Positions 1 through 9,522 are shown, counted from the stretch's first letter. The stretch: DNA of 64,000 nt from Colwellia sp. C1TZA3 (GCF_007954265.1 NZ_VOLS01000008.1:1-64000), one strand, 5' to 3'. A program made the numbers and translations. The notes: a model not told the origin generated them from the sequence alone.

Positions 1-125
1 CGCAGGAAAAATAATTCAAGGTAAGGCGCTCGATTGAGCAATAGCTGGCTATTGGGAGTGAGAGCAACACAGCCTTGAGCTATTTTAACTAGTACAAGTG
101 AGCAATAACTTAATGGGATTGGTAT
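1..125 (+). repeat. MITE family A, copy cut by window start
   Basis: This is the right-hand 125 bases of a 159-bp element seen complete seven more times in the window. It ends in the family's right terminus, AACTTAATGGGATTGGTAT. It contains the internal palindrome CAATAGC-TG-GCTATTG and the complementary blocks CTCAAGG and CCTTGAG. It has no coding capacity of its own. The left end must lie before the window. Confidence 0.9.
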
Positions 126-157
126 TACACATTCAAAACTGATCTTATAACTATAGC

Positions 158-309
158 GTTAATTTTATGACTTGGTCGTGCACAGGAAAAAAATCAAGCT
201 CAATGTTTATCGTGCCAGGAAAAACCTAAGTACTCACCTCGCTTTTAGCAGCATGGCTTTAGGCTATTTTAGCTAGCCAAAGTGGGCAATAAATACATGA
301 AATTGATAT
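158..309 (+). repeat. Decayed relative of MITE family A
   Basis: The stretch aligns loosely with family A along its length: a TATGACTTGGTCGTGCACAGGAAAAA block matches the left part, GGCTTTAGGCTATTTTAGC matches the right part, and it ends near ATGAAATTGATAT. An extra GTGCCAGGAAAAACCTAAG block suggests an internal duplication. It sits between the intact copy and the first gene and would form part of that gene's upstream region. Left boundary is approximate. Confidence 0.45.
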
Positions 310-399
310 GAGGTTTAACACTTGAATAAATAATTATTTTACATCATAGTGGTCCGATGTGTTAAAAATGATATAAAGTAACTTTTAAAAGGTAAGCTT

Positions 400-2034
400 G
401 TGAAGACATTTGATTTTGTAATTATTGGTGGTGGCTCAGCTGGCTGCGTGTTAGCTGATAAATTATCCGCTAGTGGTGAACATAGTGTTTGCCTATTAGA
501 GGCTGGTAAAGCCGATAAGAACTGGTTGATCCATCTGCCTATTGGCATTGTTGCCCTGTTACAAAGTCGCAGCTTAAATTGGCAGTTTAACTCTCATCAA
601 GAAAAAACCCTGAATAATCGAGAAATTTTCACCCCACGAGGTAAAACCCTCGGTGGCAGTAGCTCAATTAATGCCATGCTCTATGTTAGAGGACAACCAA
701 ATGATTATGATCATTGGCACAGTTTAGGTAACCTAGGTTGGAGTTTTAATGACGTTCTCCCCTACTTTAAAGCCCTTGAACATCAAGAACGTGGGGCTGA
801 TGATTTTCATGGTATTAACGGTGCACTTAATGTTGCAGACTCAGTCTCTAAACCCGCGATTAATGAACACTTCATGCAGTCAGCCATCGCGGCAGGTTAT
901 CCTAAAAATAACGATTTTAATGGCGTATCACAAGAAGGCATTGGCTACTTTCAAGTCACCCAGAAAAATGGCTTAAGACACAGTGCCGCAAAAGCTTTTT
1001 TAACGCCCAATTTACACCGTAGAAATTTAACCGTTATTACCCAAACACAAGTTGAAAAAATAGTCATTAATGATGGTATTGCTACAGGTGTTATCTATAA
1101 ACATCGCGGCGAAGTTCAGCAGATCATTGCGAACCACGAAGTTATTCTCAGTGCCGGTGCGATCAACTCGCCGCAAATTTTGATGCTTTCTGGTGTCGGG
1201 CCTAAGGCAGAATTAGCAAAGCATAATATTAAGCTTGTACAAGCACTTGAAGGTGTAGGTAAAAATTTGCAGGATCATGTAGATGTCCTCAACGTCGCCC
1301 AACATAATGTAAGCCAAGTCATGGCGCTTCGTCCAAAATCAATTTGGTGGGGCGCAAAAGAAACCTTAAAATTTATCACTAAACGCAGTGGCTTGTTAAC
1401 CACTGTTATTGCCGAAGCCGGTGGTTTTATCAAATCAGAGCCAACATTGGATGAACCCGATTTACAACTGCACTTTGTGCCCGCCGCCATGGACGATCAT
1501 GGCAGAAACCTTAAACTGCTCTTTAACTACGGCATATCGCTGCATGTATGTCTGCTTAGGCCAAAAAGCCGTGGCACAGTGACACTTAACAGCAATGAAA
1601 TCACTCAGCATCCACGTATTCAAATGAATATGTTAGATCATCAAGATGATATTGATACCATGGTGAAAGGCGTGAAAATTGCTAGAAAAATATTGTCGAC
1701 ACCGCCATTATCTTCAAGCCATATTAAACATATATTCCCAGGTGAAAATTGCACTACAGATCGAGAAATTCACCAGTTTCTAAAAGAGAAGTGTAATACT
1801 ATTTACCACCCTGTCGGTACCTGTAAAATGGGCCAAGATGAGTTGTCGGTAGTTGACGAACAGTTAAAGGTACGAGGCATTAAGCAACTGCGAGTCATTG
1901 ACGCATCAATTATGCCAACGCTAATTAGTGGCAACACCAACGCGCCAACCATGATGATTGCAGCAAAAGCGGCAGATATGATTTTGGCTGAACATGCATT
2001 AAACCAAGATAAAGTTAAGGTTAAGGTTAACTAA
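400..2034 (+). CDS. GMC family FAD-dependent oxidoreductase (choline/alcohol dehydrogenase type)
   Basis: Predicted FAD enzyme that oxidises an alcohol to an aldehyde; the substrate cannot be told from sequence. The 544-residue length is normal for the family. The N-terminus carries the dinucleotide-binding motif IIGGGSAGCVLA (residues 8-19). The GMC signature GRGKTLGGSSSINAM follows near residue 80, the second signature GAINSPQILMLSGVG near 253, and the C-terminal active-site histidine lies in YHPVGTCKMG (H470). The start is GTG, with AAAGG eight bases upstream; no better ATG is in frame. There is no signal peptide. The last codons form a short GTTAAG repeat giving KVKVKVN. It stands alone rather than beside betB, so betaine synthesis is only one possibility. 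Confidence 0.85.
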   Translation: MKTFDFVIIGGGSAGCVLADKLSASGEHSVCLLEAGKADKNWLIHLPIGIVALLQSRSLNWQFNSHQEKTLNNREIFTPRGKTLGGSSSINAMLYVRGQPNDYDHWHSLGNLGWSFNDVLPYFKALEHQERGADDFHGINGALNVADSVSKPAINEHFMQSAIAAGYPKNNDFNGVSQEGIGYFQVTQKNGLRHSAAKAFLTPNLHRRNLTVITQTQVEKIVINDGIATGVIYKHRGEVQQIIANHEVILSAGAINSPQILMLSGVGPKAELAKHNIKLVQALEGVGKNLQDHVDVLNVAQHNVSQVMALRPKSIWWGAKETLKFITKRSGLLTTVIAEAGGFIKSEPTLDEPDLQLHFVPAAMDDHGRNLKLLFNYGISLHVCLLRPKSRGTVTLNSNEITQHPRIQMNMLDHQDDIDTMVKGVKIARKILSTPPLSSSHIKHIFPGENCTTDREIHQFLKEKCNTIYHPVGTCKMGQDELSVVDEQLKVRGIKQLRVIDASIMPTLISGNTNAPTMMIAAKAADMILAEHALNQDKVKVKVN

Positions 2035-2134
2035 GGTAACCAACAGCAATAGAGAAATAAATAAACTTTTTTGAAACGAGATACTGGTTTATGTGGTCAA
2101 TCTAAACAACTAATCACTAAAATGAGTATCTGTT

Positions 2135-2665
2135 TTGATTTATTTACTAACTTTAAGCAAAAAACTACTCACAGCCACTTTGCTAGTATTGTTATTTTTT
2201 ACAATAAATGCCGCTGCTGAAGAAACGACTACCACACCACAAGCACCTGCTTGGCAACTTAAAACACAATCTGGTGACACTATTTCTTCCGCGCAATTTG
2301 ACGGACAAGCCACTATTTTACACTTTTGGGCCACCTGGTGTCCCTATTGTAAAGTGCTACAGCCAAAACTAGTCGAGCTTGAAAAAAAATATCAACAGCG
2401 AGGTGTTAAGCTCGTTGCCATTAGCTTTAATGAGGATGACGACGCACTGCCACAAGATGAATTAACCACTCGAGGCTATAGTTTTCCTACTGCCGTTAAT
2501 GGCGATGAAGTGGCAATACTTTATGGCGTAAGAGGCACACCAACGACTTTTTTCATTAATAAGCACAAACAAGTGATATTTAAATATACTAGCTCTGACA
2601 CCTCAGATCCACGGCTTGAACTTGCGGTTCAAGAGATAGTTAAGTCAGCCATTAACTCAACTTAA
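2135..2665 (+). CDS. Secreted TlpA/ResA-like thioredoxin-fold protein
   Basis: Periplasmic thiol-disulfide protein, probably a reductant for cytochrome c maturation or protein thiols. A hydrophobic signal or anchor covers about residues 7-27. The redox motif WCPYC is at residues 68-72 and the cis-proline loop RGTPTTFF lies near 133-140, both diagnostic of TlpA-like thioredoxins. At 176 residues it is a normal size. The start is uncertain: the frame opens with TTG at 2135, there is no in-frame ATG before the signal segment, and the ribosome site is weak. It is about 100 bp downstream of the oxidoreductase on the same strand, but I see no functional link. Confidence 0.8.
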   Translation: MIYLLTLSKKLLTATLLVLLFFTINAAAEETTTTPQAPAWQLKTQSGDTISSAQFDGQATILHFWATWCPYCKVLQPKLVELEKKYQQRGVKLVAISFNEDDDALPQDELTTRGYSFPTAVNGDEVAILYGVRGTPTTFFINKHKQVIFKYTSSDTSDPRLELAVQEIVKSAINST

Positions 2666-3092
2666 TCACACACTTTTTTTGACACTTTCGTTTTTTAATT
2701 TGCTTCGGCTTGTTAGTCAAAGCAAAGTAAAAGTAAAAGTAAAAGTAAAAACAGAGATTATTTACTATTTTTACCTTATAGCACCTACCTTTAGCTGAGG
2801 AAAAATCGGCTTTATTTATATATCCGCTCCACAATAAAAACGCTCTGAAATCACTTTATCTGCTGCTTAATTATTTAGTAGAGCATTCAGCCTTTTTAAA
2901 TTAAGCCCTAAAAGTATATTTGACCGCCGATAACGCGCTACTCATCGAATTTATCACTCCTGCTCTTGTACCTATGCCGAGTGCAACATAGAATCGATAA
3001 CAACTTCATTGTGATTTCATATGACTTATACCAAGCTATCGCACTGAATAAACCTTATCAGCCCTCTGGGTATAAACTTAAAAGGTCATTTA
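2666..3092 (+). other. Spacer with a short hexanucleotide repeat
   Basis: No convincing gene is present in these 427 bases. The only structure is four perfect AAAGTA units at 2724-2747 in an AT-rich stretch. The region must hold the promoter of the downstream peptidase, but I could not pick a confident -35/-10 pair. Confidence 0.5.
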
Positions 3093-5240
3093 ATGAAAAC
3101 TCTTTATCTCGCACCATTGGCCATTGCTATCGCATTAGCCGGTTGTCAGCCAAACACAACGCCCACTGACGTTGTCAAAATAGAGCAAGCAGAAAATACT
3201 GCAAATAATCCATTTTTTTCTGAGTACGCCACACCGCACGGTATTCCACCCTTTGATAAAATTAAAAAGAGTGACTACTTACCGGCATTCAATCATGGTA
3301 TTACACAGAAAAAGCTTGAAATAGAGACCATTACAAAAGATAAATCACTACCAACATTTAAAAATACTATTGTTGCGATGGAAAAGACGGGCAATTTTTT
3401 AACAAAAGTAAGCAATACCTTCTACGGTTTAATCAGCTCAATGTCAGATAAAGAAATGCGCGCTATTGCCAAAGAAATGTCGCCTAAACTTTCAGCCTTG
3501 GCTGATGATATAGCGCTAAACGATGCTTTATTTATCCGTGTGAAAGAAGTTTATGATAATCAACTGTTATTTGATTTACGCACAGATCAAAAGCGCCTAC
3601 TAGAAACAACTTATAAGAGCTTTGTTAGAGGCGGTGCTAATCTTAACGATGTTGACAAGTTAACCTTACGTGACTTAAATGAAAAGTTAAGTGGTTTAAG
3701 TTTAAAGTTTGGTGAAAATTTACTAGCAGAAACTAACAACTTTGAAATGGTGATTGATAATAAAGCCGATCTTGATGGTTTACCTGCTGATATTATTGCT
3801 GCTGCTAGCGAAACCGCAACAGCGCGTGGTCACGAAGGCAAATGGGTATTTACCACCCATCGCCCAAGTAAAAATCCATTTTTAACCTATTCAAACAACC
3901 GTGAACTACGTGAAACTATCTATAAAGGATATACCCTGCGTGGTAATAACGACAATGCCAATAACAACCAAGCCATTGCTAGTGAAATTGCCAGCCTGCG
4001 TTATCAAAAGGCGCAGTTGTTAGGTTATAAAACTCATGCCCATTTTGTCCTTGAAAACGCTACTGCAAAAACGCCTGAAAATGTTTTTGAATTATTAAAT
4101 AAAGTTTGGCCTGCTGCATTAGAACGTGCAAAAGAAGAAACTGCTGATATTCAGAAAATGATTGACGCACAAGGTGATGATTTTACAGTGGCGGCATGGG
4201 ATTGGTGGTATTACGCTGAAAAAATTCGTAAACAACGCTTTGACATTGACGCAGCAGAAACTAAACCTTACTTTTCATTAGAAGCAACGCTACAAGGGGT
4301 TTTCTTTACCGCAGAAAAACTTTGGGGTGTTACCTTTAAAGAGCGTGATGATTTACCTAAATATCACCCAGAAGTGCGTACCTTTGAAGTGCATGATCGT
4401 GACGGTAGCTATGTCGGTGTTTACATGACAGATCACTACGTACGAGAAAGCAAACGTGGTGGTGCTTGGATGAGCAGTTTTCGTAAGCAATACAGTATGA
4501 ATGGCGAAGAAGTTACACCCATTATATACAATGTATTAAATTATCCTCGCCCCATTGGTGATAAGCCAACGCTATTAACCTTTGATCAAGCATCTACTTT
4601 ATTCCATGAATTTGGTCATGCAATTCAAGGTCTATTATCTGATGGTTATTACCGCTCTCAAACCGGTACCGCACTACCAAGAGATTATGTTGAATATCCG
4701 TCACAAGTTATGGAAAACTGGATGACAGAGCCAGAAGTATTAGCAAATTTTGCTAAACACTATCAAACCGGTGAAGTAATTCCTCAAGCCCTTGTTGAAA
4801 AAATTCAAGCTTCAGGCAAATTTAATCAGGGTTTTGGTACTACTGAATATTTAGCGGCCGCATTACTTGATATGAGCTGGCATTCATTAGAAACAGCTAA
4901 GATACAAGATGCTAATAGTTTTGAAAAAAATGTGTTAAAAGAAATAGGTTTAATTGAACAAATCGCGCCAAGATATAAAACAGGTTATTATTCACATATC
5001 TTCGCCGGTGGTTATTCAGCGGGTTATTACGGTTATATCTGGTCAAATATCTATGACGCTGACACTTGGTTAGCCTTTAAAGAAAATGGCATATTCGACC
5101 AAGAAACGGCTGAATTATATCGCAAGCACGTACTAGAAAGTGGTGGTACAGACGATCCGACTGTTATGTATCGTCGTTTCAGAGGTAAGGACCCAACAGT
5201 AGAACCTTTACTTGAACGTCGTGGTTTAACCAGTAAGTAA
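3093..5240 (+). CDS. M3 family zinc metallopeptidase, lipoprotein (Dcp/oligopeptidase A type)
   Basis: Zinc peptidase of the thimet-oligopeptidase family, cutting oligopeptides or C-terminal dipeptides. The zinc motif HEFGH is at residues 505-509, with further glutamates downstream in EYPSQVMENW. Length (715) matches peptidyl-dipeptidase Dcp. Unlike cytoplasmic Dcp, it opens with a lipoprotein signal, KTLYLAPLAIAIALAGC, with a clear lipobox LAGC, so the mature enzyme should be attached to a membrane facing the periplasm or outside. The start has an AAAGG ribosome site. A strong terminator follows. Together with the M13 and M18 enzymes in this window it points to extracytoplasmic peptide digestion. 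Confidence 0.9.
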   Translation: MKTLYLAPLAIAIALAGCQPNTTPTDVVKIEQAENTANNPFFSEYATPHGIPPFDKIKKSDYLPAFNHGITQKKLEIETITKDKSLPTFKNTIVAMEKTGNFLTKVSNTFYGLISSMSDKEMRAIAKEMSPKLSALADDIALNDALFIRVKEVYDNQLLFDLRTDQKRLLETTYKSFVRGGANLNDVDKLTLRDLNEKLSGLSLKFGENLLAETNNFEMVIDNKADLDGLPADIIAAASETATARGHEGKWVFTTHRPSKNPFLTYSNNRELRETIYKGYTLRGNNDNANNNQAIASEIASLRYQKAQLLGYKTHAHFVLENATAKTPENVFELLNKVWPAALERAKEETADIQKMIDAQGDDFTVAAWDWWYYAEKIRKQRFDIDAAETKPYFSLEATLQGVFFTAEKLWGVTFKERDDLPKYHPEVRTFEVHDRDGSYVGVYMTDHYVRESKRGGAWMSSFRKQYSMNGEEVTPIIYNVLNYPRPIGDKPTLLTFDQASTLFHEFGHAIQGLLSDGYYRSQTGTALPRDYVEYPSQVMENWMTEPEVLANFAKHYQTGEVIPQALVEKIQASGKFNQGFGTTEYLAAALLDMSWHSLETAKIQDANSFEKNVLKEIGLIEQIAPRYKTGYYSHIFAGGYSAGYYGYIWSNIYDADTWLAFKENGIFDQETAELYRKHVLESGGTDDPTVMYRRFRGKDPTVEPLLERRGLTSK

Positions 5241-5256
5241 CTTCACTAAGTGAACA

Positions 5257-5286
5257 AAAAAGGGTCGCTATTTAGCGACCCTTTTT
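5257..5286 (+). terminator. Rho-independent terminator after the M3 peptidase
   Basis: A 14-bp perfect stem (AAAAAGGGTCGCTA with its complement) closes on a two-base loop and ends in a T run. It sits 16 bases after the peptidase stop and, being symmetrical, could also stop transcripts from the convergent gene. Confidence 0.9.
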
Positions 5287-5336
5287 ATTTACTTAACTAA
5301 CTTAACCAACTTAACTAAGCATGGCTGAGCTTAATA

Positions 5337-5774
5337 TTATTGCAAATACAAGCTGCCTTCAAAGAAGCCAAAAACAGTTTCAAAAGCACCTTCTTGATAC
5401 TGTTTTAAACCGGTATCACGAAAATCAATATCCACTTGGCTACGAGTTAATGCCTTTTTGATAAAACTACTCGCCAGTATTTCAACCGGTAAATCTTTAA
5501 TAAGTTGAATCGCTGCTTCTAATTTAAAACCAACCGGTCCACCAGCGAACTTACCTTTTAAACCACGGCCTTTAATCACCACTTTTTCAACTTTGTAGTC
5601 TTCCATCAGTTTGGCAAAAGCAAACTGAAACTCTTGTACTTGCTCAGCATCACCGGCGTCAACAAGACTAATTTTTTGTACGCGCGTATTTGGTATGTCG
5701 TACAACCCATTTTCCCGCGACATGATACAAATAATTGCATCGTTACCTTTTAACTCAACACCACATATCTTCAT
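5337..5774 (-). CDS. DUF3010 family protein
   Basis: Small cytoplasmic protein (145 residues) of the DUF3010 family of gammaproteobacteria; function unknown. It opens MKICGVELKGNDAI, resembling the first strand of an RNase H-like or Holliday-junction-resolvase-like fold, and has a KVVIKGRGLKGKFAGG segment near the middle; that fold suggestion is inference only. The start is supported by GAGGT eight bases upstream. It converges on the M3 peptidase across the shared terminator. Confidence 0.8.
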   Translation of the reverse strand: MKICGVELKGNDAIICIMSRENGLYDIPNTRVQKISLVDAGDAEQVQEFQFAFAKLMEDYKVEKVVIKGRGLKGKFAGGPVGFKLEAAIQLIKDLPVEILASSFIKKALTRSQVDIDFRDTGLKQYQEGAFETVFGFFEGSLYLQ

Positions 5775-5869
5775 AAATTAACCTCGTTGCTATAATGTGC
5801 GTTATTATAAAATAGTTTTGCTTTAGCTGCAGTGTTTTCATGCATTTAAAGTTAAGCTTTTAAAAGTAG

Positions 5870-6634
5870 TCATATATCTTTTGCCAAAGTGATGCCCTTA
5901 AGCTTAGCAAACTCAGTGTAATCTGAAACCGCATTGGGATTCGCTTTATTAACTTGGCAAACACCGCGCTGGTATTGATAACTAAAAACATCAAACCAGA
6001 GATCAAGTAAATCTGCATTGGTTTGCTCCCCCACTAAAGACAAAACCTGAGCGGCTACTTCAGCGGTCGCTAATTCAGTATTATTGGCTGCTAAGCGAAT
6101 TTGATAACGAGAACTCAACTCTGTTGAATTTTCAGGCGTTTTTGGTGTAAATGACACTACCGGTAGCTGTTGTAAATAAGGACTGCGGCGAAACATTTTT
6201 TTAGCTTCTCGCCAACAGCCATCCAGCATAATAAATAAGGGCCTTTTACCGGATGTAACAGGAATTTTATTATCAAAAATTTCACGATCTTCGCCAACAT
6301 ATGCTTTAGGAAAAACGATCATGGGTTGCCACATAGGATCGTTTAACAAGGTAATAATATCTGGGTTTACTTGTGTTCTTGACCAAAGAAAGGCAAAGCT
6401 GTCGGGGATCAAATCAGCAATTAACTTACCGGTATTACTTGGTTTTAAAACCTCAGTGTCATACATCAGCAACAAAAATCCGGCCTGAGAACTTACCTTA
6501 GGTGACAAGTCACAAATACAAAATGGTTTGGCTAATCGACATAATTCACAACGAATAACTCGCTGGCCTCGTGATTTATAAGTGGTGGTACTTAGGCTTT
6601 TACGATATTGATGAAGTTGCTGTACAGCGTGCAT
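5870..6634 (-). CDS. tapT: tRNA-uridine aminocarboxypropyltransferase, DTW domain (TapT/YfiP family)
   Basis: Predicted to transfer the 3-amino-3-carboxypropyl group of S-adenosylmethionine to uridine 47 of tRNAs (acp3U). The DTW domain covers most of the 254 residues. A cysteine cluster, C29-x2-C32-x6-C39-x-C41, is a likely metal site at the N-terminus, as in YfiP. The family's signature aspartate-x-tryptophan block reads LDGCWREAKKMF near residue 137, with cysteine where threonine is usual. No clear ribosome site precedes the start. The neighbour on the same strand (DUF3010) is about 100 bp away and may be co-transcribed. Confidence 0.82.
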   Translation of the reverse strand: MHAVQQLHQYRKSLSTTTYKSRGQRVIRCELCRLAKPFCICDLSPKVSSQAGFLLLMYDTEVLKPSNTGKLIADLIPDSFAFLWSRTQVNPDIITLLNDPMWQPMIVFPKAYVGEDREIFDNKIPVTSGKRPLFIMLDGCWREAKKMFRRSPYLQQLPVVSFTPKTPENSTELSSRYQIRLAANNTELATAEVAAQVLSLVGEQTNADLLDLWFDVFSYQYQRGVCQVNKANPNAVSDYTEFAKLKGITLAKDI

Positions 6635-6694
6635 AAAGGATATATCAAGACTATTGAGGGCGCTACTTTAACGTGCATGTACGATATTGGCAAT

Positions 6695-6724
6695 AAAAAA
6701 GCGCAGCTCAAATTGAGCAACACT
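6695..6724 (-). terminator. Rho-independent terminator for the YggN-like gene
   Basis: Read on the minus strand, a 12-bp stem with one mismatch and some G-U pairs (AGTGTTGCTCAA with TTGAGCTGCGCT) is followed by six T. It lies about 30 bases after the stop of the YggN-like gene. Confidence 0.7.
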
Positions 6725-6754
6725 TTATATCTACAAGTTGTCTAATTTTAAAGA

Positions 6755-7567
6755 CTACATTAATTTAGAATTGGCTATGCTGTTTTTTTTGCTAGCGGTG
6801 ATCAAATCATAATCGGTAATTTCGTCGATACTTTCTTTCAATTGCTCTTCCATTTTATCTATTACTATAATGGATCGACATAAAGCTTCACCACGTTTTT
6901 CTAGCCTTGCACTACGCGTTTCCATTTCATGCTCTATTAGCTCGCCAAAATTCTCCATTTTACTTTCAAAAGCGTTCATATCTCCACCTGAAAACAGCAT
7001 TTCTTGACCAACCGCGATCATTAAACTGCCTAAAGCGTTTTTAATGGTACTTTCTACTGCTGATTCAATTTTTTGCTCAAAATTTTCACCAAAAAAATCT
7101 TTTCCAGAAAAGCCCTCTTCGTCAATATAGAAATTTTCATGTCGAGTAAATTCGGCGTCAACTTCACCGCGAATGCTTGTTAACTGCGTAGTTAACTCAG
7201 CGCTAGCCTTGTTTCCTTCACCTAACAATTCGTTAAATGCTAGATTAACGCCATCAATGGCTAAATCAATAGCACCTAAGGCGATACTTTTCACTTCTGG
7301 TACAACATTGCGTATATGGGTTGAATAATTGTGTAATAAAGATTGTTGGTGAGCTGTTAAGGCGATCTCTTCGCCATTTATCAGTAAAGTGTCATTGCTG
7401 GTGATGCTATATAGTGGCAATTTATCTTTAGAAAAAGTAATTTCTTTAGCCTTGATATTAATGCCGCCATTTAAGTCAACATGACATGATTCACTAGAAA
7501 AAGAATTATCGTGTCCATAACTTGTTGAGCTTGCCATAATAAGTACTGTAGCAATCAATGTTTTCAT
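6755..7567 (-). CDS. YggN-like periplasmic protein (DUF2884)
   Basis: Probable periplasmic protein of unknown function, 270 residues. A signal peptide (KTLIATVLIMASSTSYG) is followed by a beta-rich section and a long charged helical part. The overall pattern matches E. coli YggN: an early cysteine, 'INGEEIALTAHQQSLL' resembling the YggN block around 'YNGKAINLNAAQRE', and a late conserved cysteine in GEALCRSI. It is longer than YggN because of an acidic insert near residues 145-165. Family assignment rests on remembered similarity, not on a search. Confidence 0.65.
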   Translation of the reverse strand: MKTLIATVLIMASSTSYGHDNSFSSESCHVDLNGGINIKAKEITFSKDKLPLYSITSNDTLLINGEEIALTAHQQSLLHNYSTHIRNVVPEVKSIALGAIDLAIDGVNLAFNELLGEGNKASAELTTQLTSIRGEVDAEFTRHENFYIDEEGFSGKDFFGENFEQKIESAVESTIKNALGSLMIAVGQEMLFSGGDMNAFESKMENFGELIEHEMETRSARLEKRGEALCRSIIVIDKMEEQLKESIDEITDYDLITASKKNSIANSKLM

Positions 7568-7790
7568 ATTAATCTTCTTTTGTAATTTAAGTTTCTAGGG
7601 CGATAGTCGTATAATAAAACCACCTATTAACGCTATTGTTTACAAAACTAATGCCAACATTAAAACTTATTGAATATCAATAGATAAGGAAAGAAATTGT
7701 CTTCTAATAAAAAGATAATAGGCTATAATTTAGTGAAATAAATAACTTCTTAGTTAATTTAACAAACTTAAATCCAACTTATAAATTAGT

Positions 7791-8945
7791 CTACAGATAG
7801 CTTAATCGCTGCATTTCAAACAACCTTGATCGACAGCGAGCAAATTCAAAGCTAAGTTGGGTGCCCTGATAAAGCTCAGCAATATCGACCTCAGCGGCAA
7901 TAATTAAGCGCACACCTCTGTCGTAGAACTCATCAACTAGTGCGATAAAACGTCGCGCTTCGTCATCGAGACCTCTGAGTTGCCCCATTAGCACACCACT
8001 TCGTTGGTAGCCGTCTTCAACACCGGAGAAAACAGCAGGAATTAATGCTCCATTAAATTGTGGTACATTACTGATCAGCACAGTGACATAGTTATCTGCT
8101 AACTTAATATAATCTCTTTGGCTTCTTGGGCTTGAGCAAAGCGTCATAAAATCAAACCAAATGATATGTGCAGTACAAGCTAAAAATTTAACTGCCCTGC
8201 CATGAATAATAATACTGTCATTATAGCGAATATTGCTTTTAGCGAGTGCTGCAAAGTGGTGAGTTAAGAAGTTACTCTCAGTTTCAGCGCCAATATAAAA
8301 GTCTCGATAGTTAAGTGTCGCTATATCGGCGTCTAGCATTCGATGATCTTTTGGTCCATCAATAGAGATAACTTGGCAATACTGGTGAATAATATCAATA
8401 GTAGGTAGAAATCTAGCGCGTTGTAAACCATTTTTGTATAACTGATCGGGGGGGCAATTTGACGTTGCAACTAGGATAATACCCTGCGATAGCATAGCCT
8501 GTAGTAAGCCTGCCAATAGCATGGCATCAGCAATATCATTAACAAAGAACTCGTCAAAACAAAGCACATCGACTTCTTCAGACCAAGTTTTTGCAATCAA
8601 TGCCAGCGGATTGTCTTTACCACTAAAATCATTCAACAGTTGGTGCACACTTTCCATAAAATGATGAAAGTGAATACGTCTTTTGCGTGTCAGCTTAAGT
8701 TGTTGATAAAATAAGTCCATCAACATAGTTTTTCCACGACCAACTCGGCCATGAAAATAGATCCCCTGAATGACTTCATTCTTTATAAATAATTTTTTTA
8801 TGACGGCAAGTAGTGATGTTTGAGCTTGGGCGGATATTAATTTTTGCGAAAGTTTATCCAAAGCAAGGGCGGCTTTGTATTGTTCAACATCAAGGTTAAG
8901 TGTTTTATGCTCAACAAGTTGTTTATATTGCTTTATTACTGACAT
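7791..8945 (-). CDS. zapE: Cell division protein ZapE (AFG1-like ATPase)
   Basis: ATPase of the AFG1/ZapE family that acts at the division septum with FtsZ. The Walker A motif GRVGRGKT is at residues 67-73 and the Walker B motif VLCFDEFFV follows near 128; ATSNCPPDQLYKNGLQR is the family's conserved sensor region. Length (384) is typical. I start it at the ATG at 8945. A GTG at 8963 would add six residues, but that GTG falls at the edge of the hairpin terminator of the cold-shock gene upstream. The gene therefore probably has its own promoter or lives on read-through from that gene. Confidence 0.9.
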   Translation of the reverse strand: MSVIKQYKQLVEHKTLNLDVEQYKAALALDKLSQKLISAQAQTSLLAVIKKLFIKNEVIQGIYFHGRVGRGKTMLMDLFYQQLKLTRKRRIHFHHFMESVHQLLNDFSGKDNPLALIAKTWSEEVDVLCFDEFFVNDIADAMLLAGLLQAMLSQGIILVATSNCPPDQLYKNGLQRARFLPTIDIIHQYCQVISIDGPKDHRMLDADIATLNYRDFYIGAETESNFLTHHFAALAKSNIRYNDSIIIHGRAVKFLACTAHIIWFDFMTLCSSPRSQRDYIKLADNYVTVLISNVPQFNGALIPAVFSGVEDGYQRSGVLMGQLRGLDDEARRFIALVDEFYDRGVRLIIAAEVDIAELYQGTQLSFEFARCRSRLFEMQRLSYL

Positions 8946-8963
8946 AAATTTATTTACAGGCAC

Positions 8964-8994
8964 AAAAAAGGGCAGACTAATGTCTCCCCTTTTT
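8964..8994 (-). terminator. Rho-independent terminator after the cold-shock gene
   Basis: On the minus strand AAAAAGGGGAGAC, loop ATTA, GTCTGCCCTTTTT forms a 13-bp stem with one mismatch and a T run. It lies about 50 bases after the cold-shock stop codon and immediately before zapE. Confidence 0.8.
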
Positions 8995-9041
8995 AAACAC
9001 TGTTAATATTTCAGCTAGCGTTGCCAGCTAAAGAATATTAA

Positions 9042-9251
9042 TTAAAGTGCTACGATGTTCTCAGCTTGAGGACCTTTCTGACCTTGAGTAACAGTAAACT
9101 GTACTTTTTGGCCTTCAGCAAGAGTTTTAAAACCATCGCCAGAGATTGCAGAGAAATGTGCGAAAACATCTGGACCAGATTCTTGCTCGATGAAACCAAA
9201 GCCTTTAGACTCGTTAAACCATTTTACTGTACCAGTAGTTGTATTAGACAT
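9042..9251 (-). CDS. Cold-shock protein, CspA family
   Basis: Single cold-shock domain of 69 residues that binds single-stranded RNA and DNA and melts mRNA structure. RNP1 is KGFGFI (residues 16-21) and RNP2 is VFAHFS (29-34). The aromatic surface WF, FGF, FAHF is complete. AGGA precedes the ATG by six bases. It is flanked by its own terminator and by a promoter with a long untranslated leader, so it is a single-gene unit. Which of the several Csp paralogues it corresponds to cannot be told. Confidence 0.95.
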   Translation of the reverse strand: MSNTTTGTVKWFNESKGFGFIEQESGPDVFAHFSAISGDGFKTLAEGQKVQFTVTQGQKGPQAENIVAL

Positions 9252-9429
9252 TGTATTATCCTATTTATTCGTAATTGATGCCTTAAAATAAGGCGGTGTT
9301 GCAGGAAGTGTTGCTATTAATTATTAAACAGGACGAGCTACTTACTAATATAACTTCGAAACTTTGTACATAAATATAGGTCTTACTTTCTAGCTGGGCG
9401 TATTCTAACTGTTTCCTGATAAGAGTCAA
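9252..9429 (-). promoter_or_regulatory. Promoter and long 5' leader of the cold-shock gene
   Basis: On the minus strand a near-consensus promoter reads TTGACT (9429-9424), 16-base spacer, TAGAAT (9407-9402). Transcription would start near 9395, giving a leader of about 145 bases. That is similar to the thermosensing leaders of E. coli cspA-type mRNAs. A small hairpin GCCTTA-TTT-TAAGGC lies at 9280-9294 near the ribosome site. The promoter is seen in sequence; the cold-sensing role is inferred. Confidence 0.7.
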
Positions 9430-9522
9430 CTTGTTTTAGAGAAAAAATCATAAAAAACGCTTTTATTTGATGATTAAGCAATATCTAGCGATATAGAAAC
9501 TAACCTATTTATCTCTATAGCA

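Noticed and set aside
2013-2035. GTTAAG repeat at the end of the GMC oxidoreductase gene as a possible phase switch
   Set aside because: Only about three imperfect units, in frame and at the extreme C-terminus, so changes would have little effect.
2652-2834. 60-codon minus-strand reading frame with a run of Phe-Tyr
   Set aside because: The Phe-Tyr run is only the AAAGTA repeat read on the other strand, and the frame overlaps the end of the thioredoxin-like gene.
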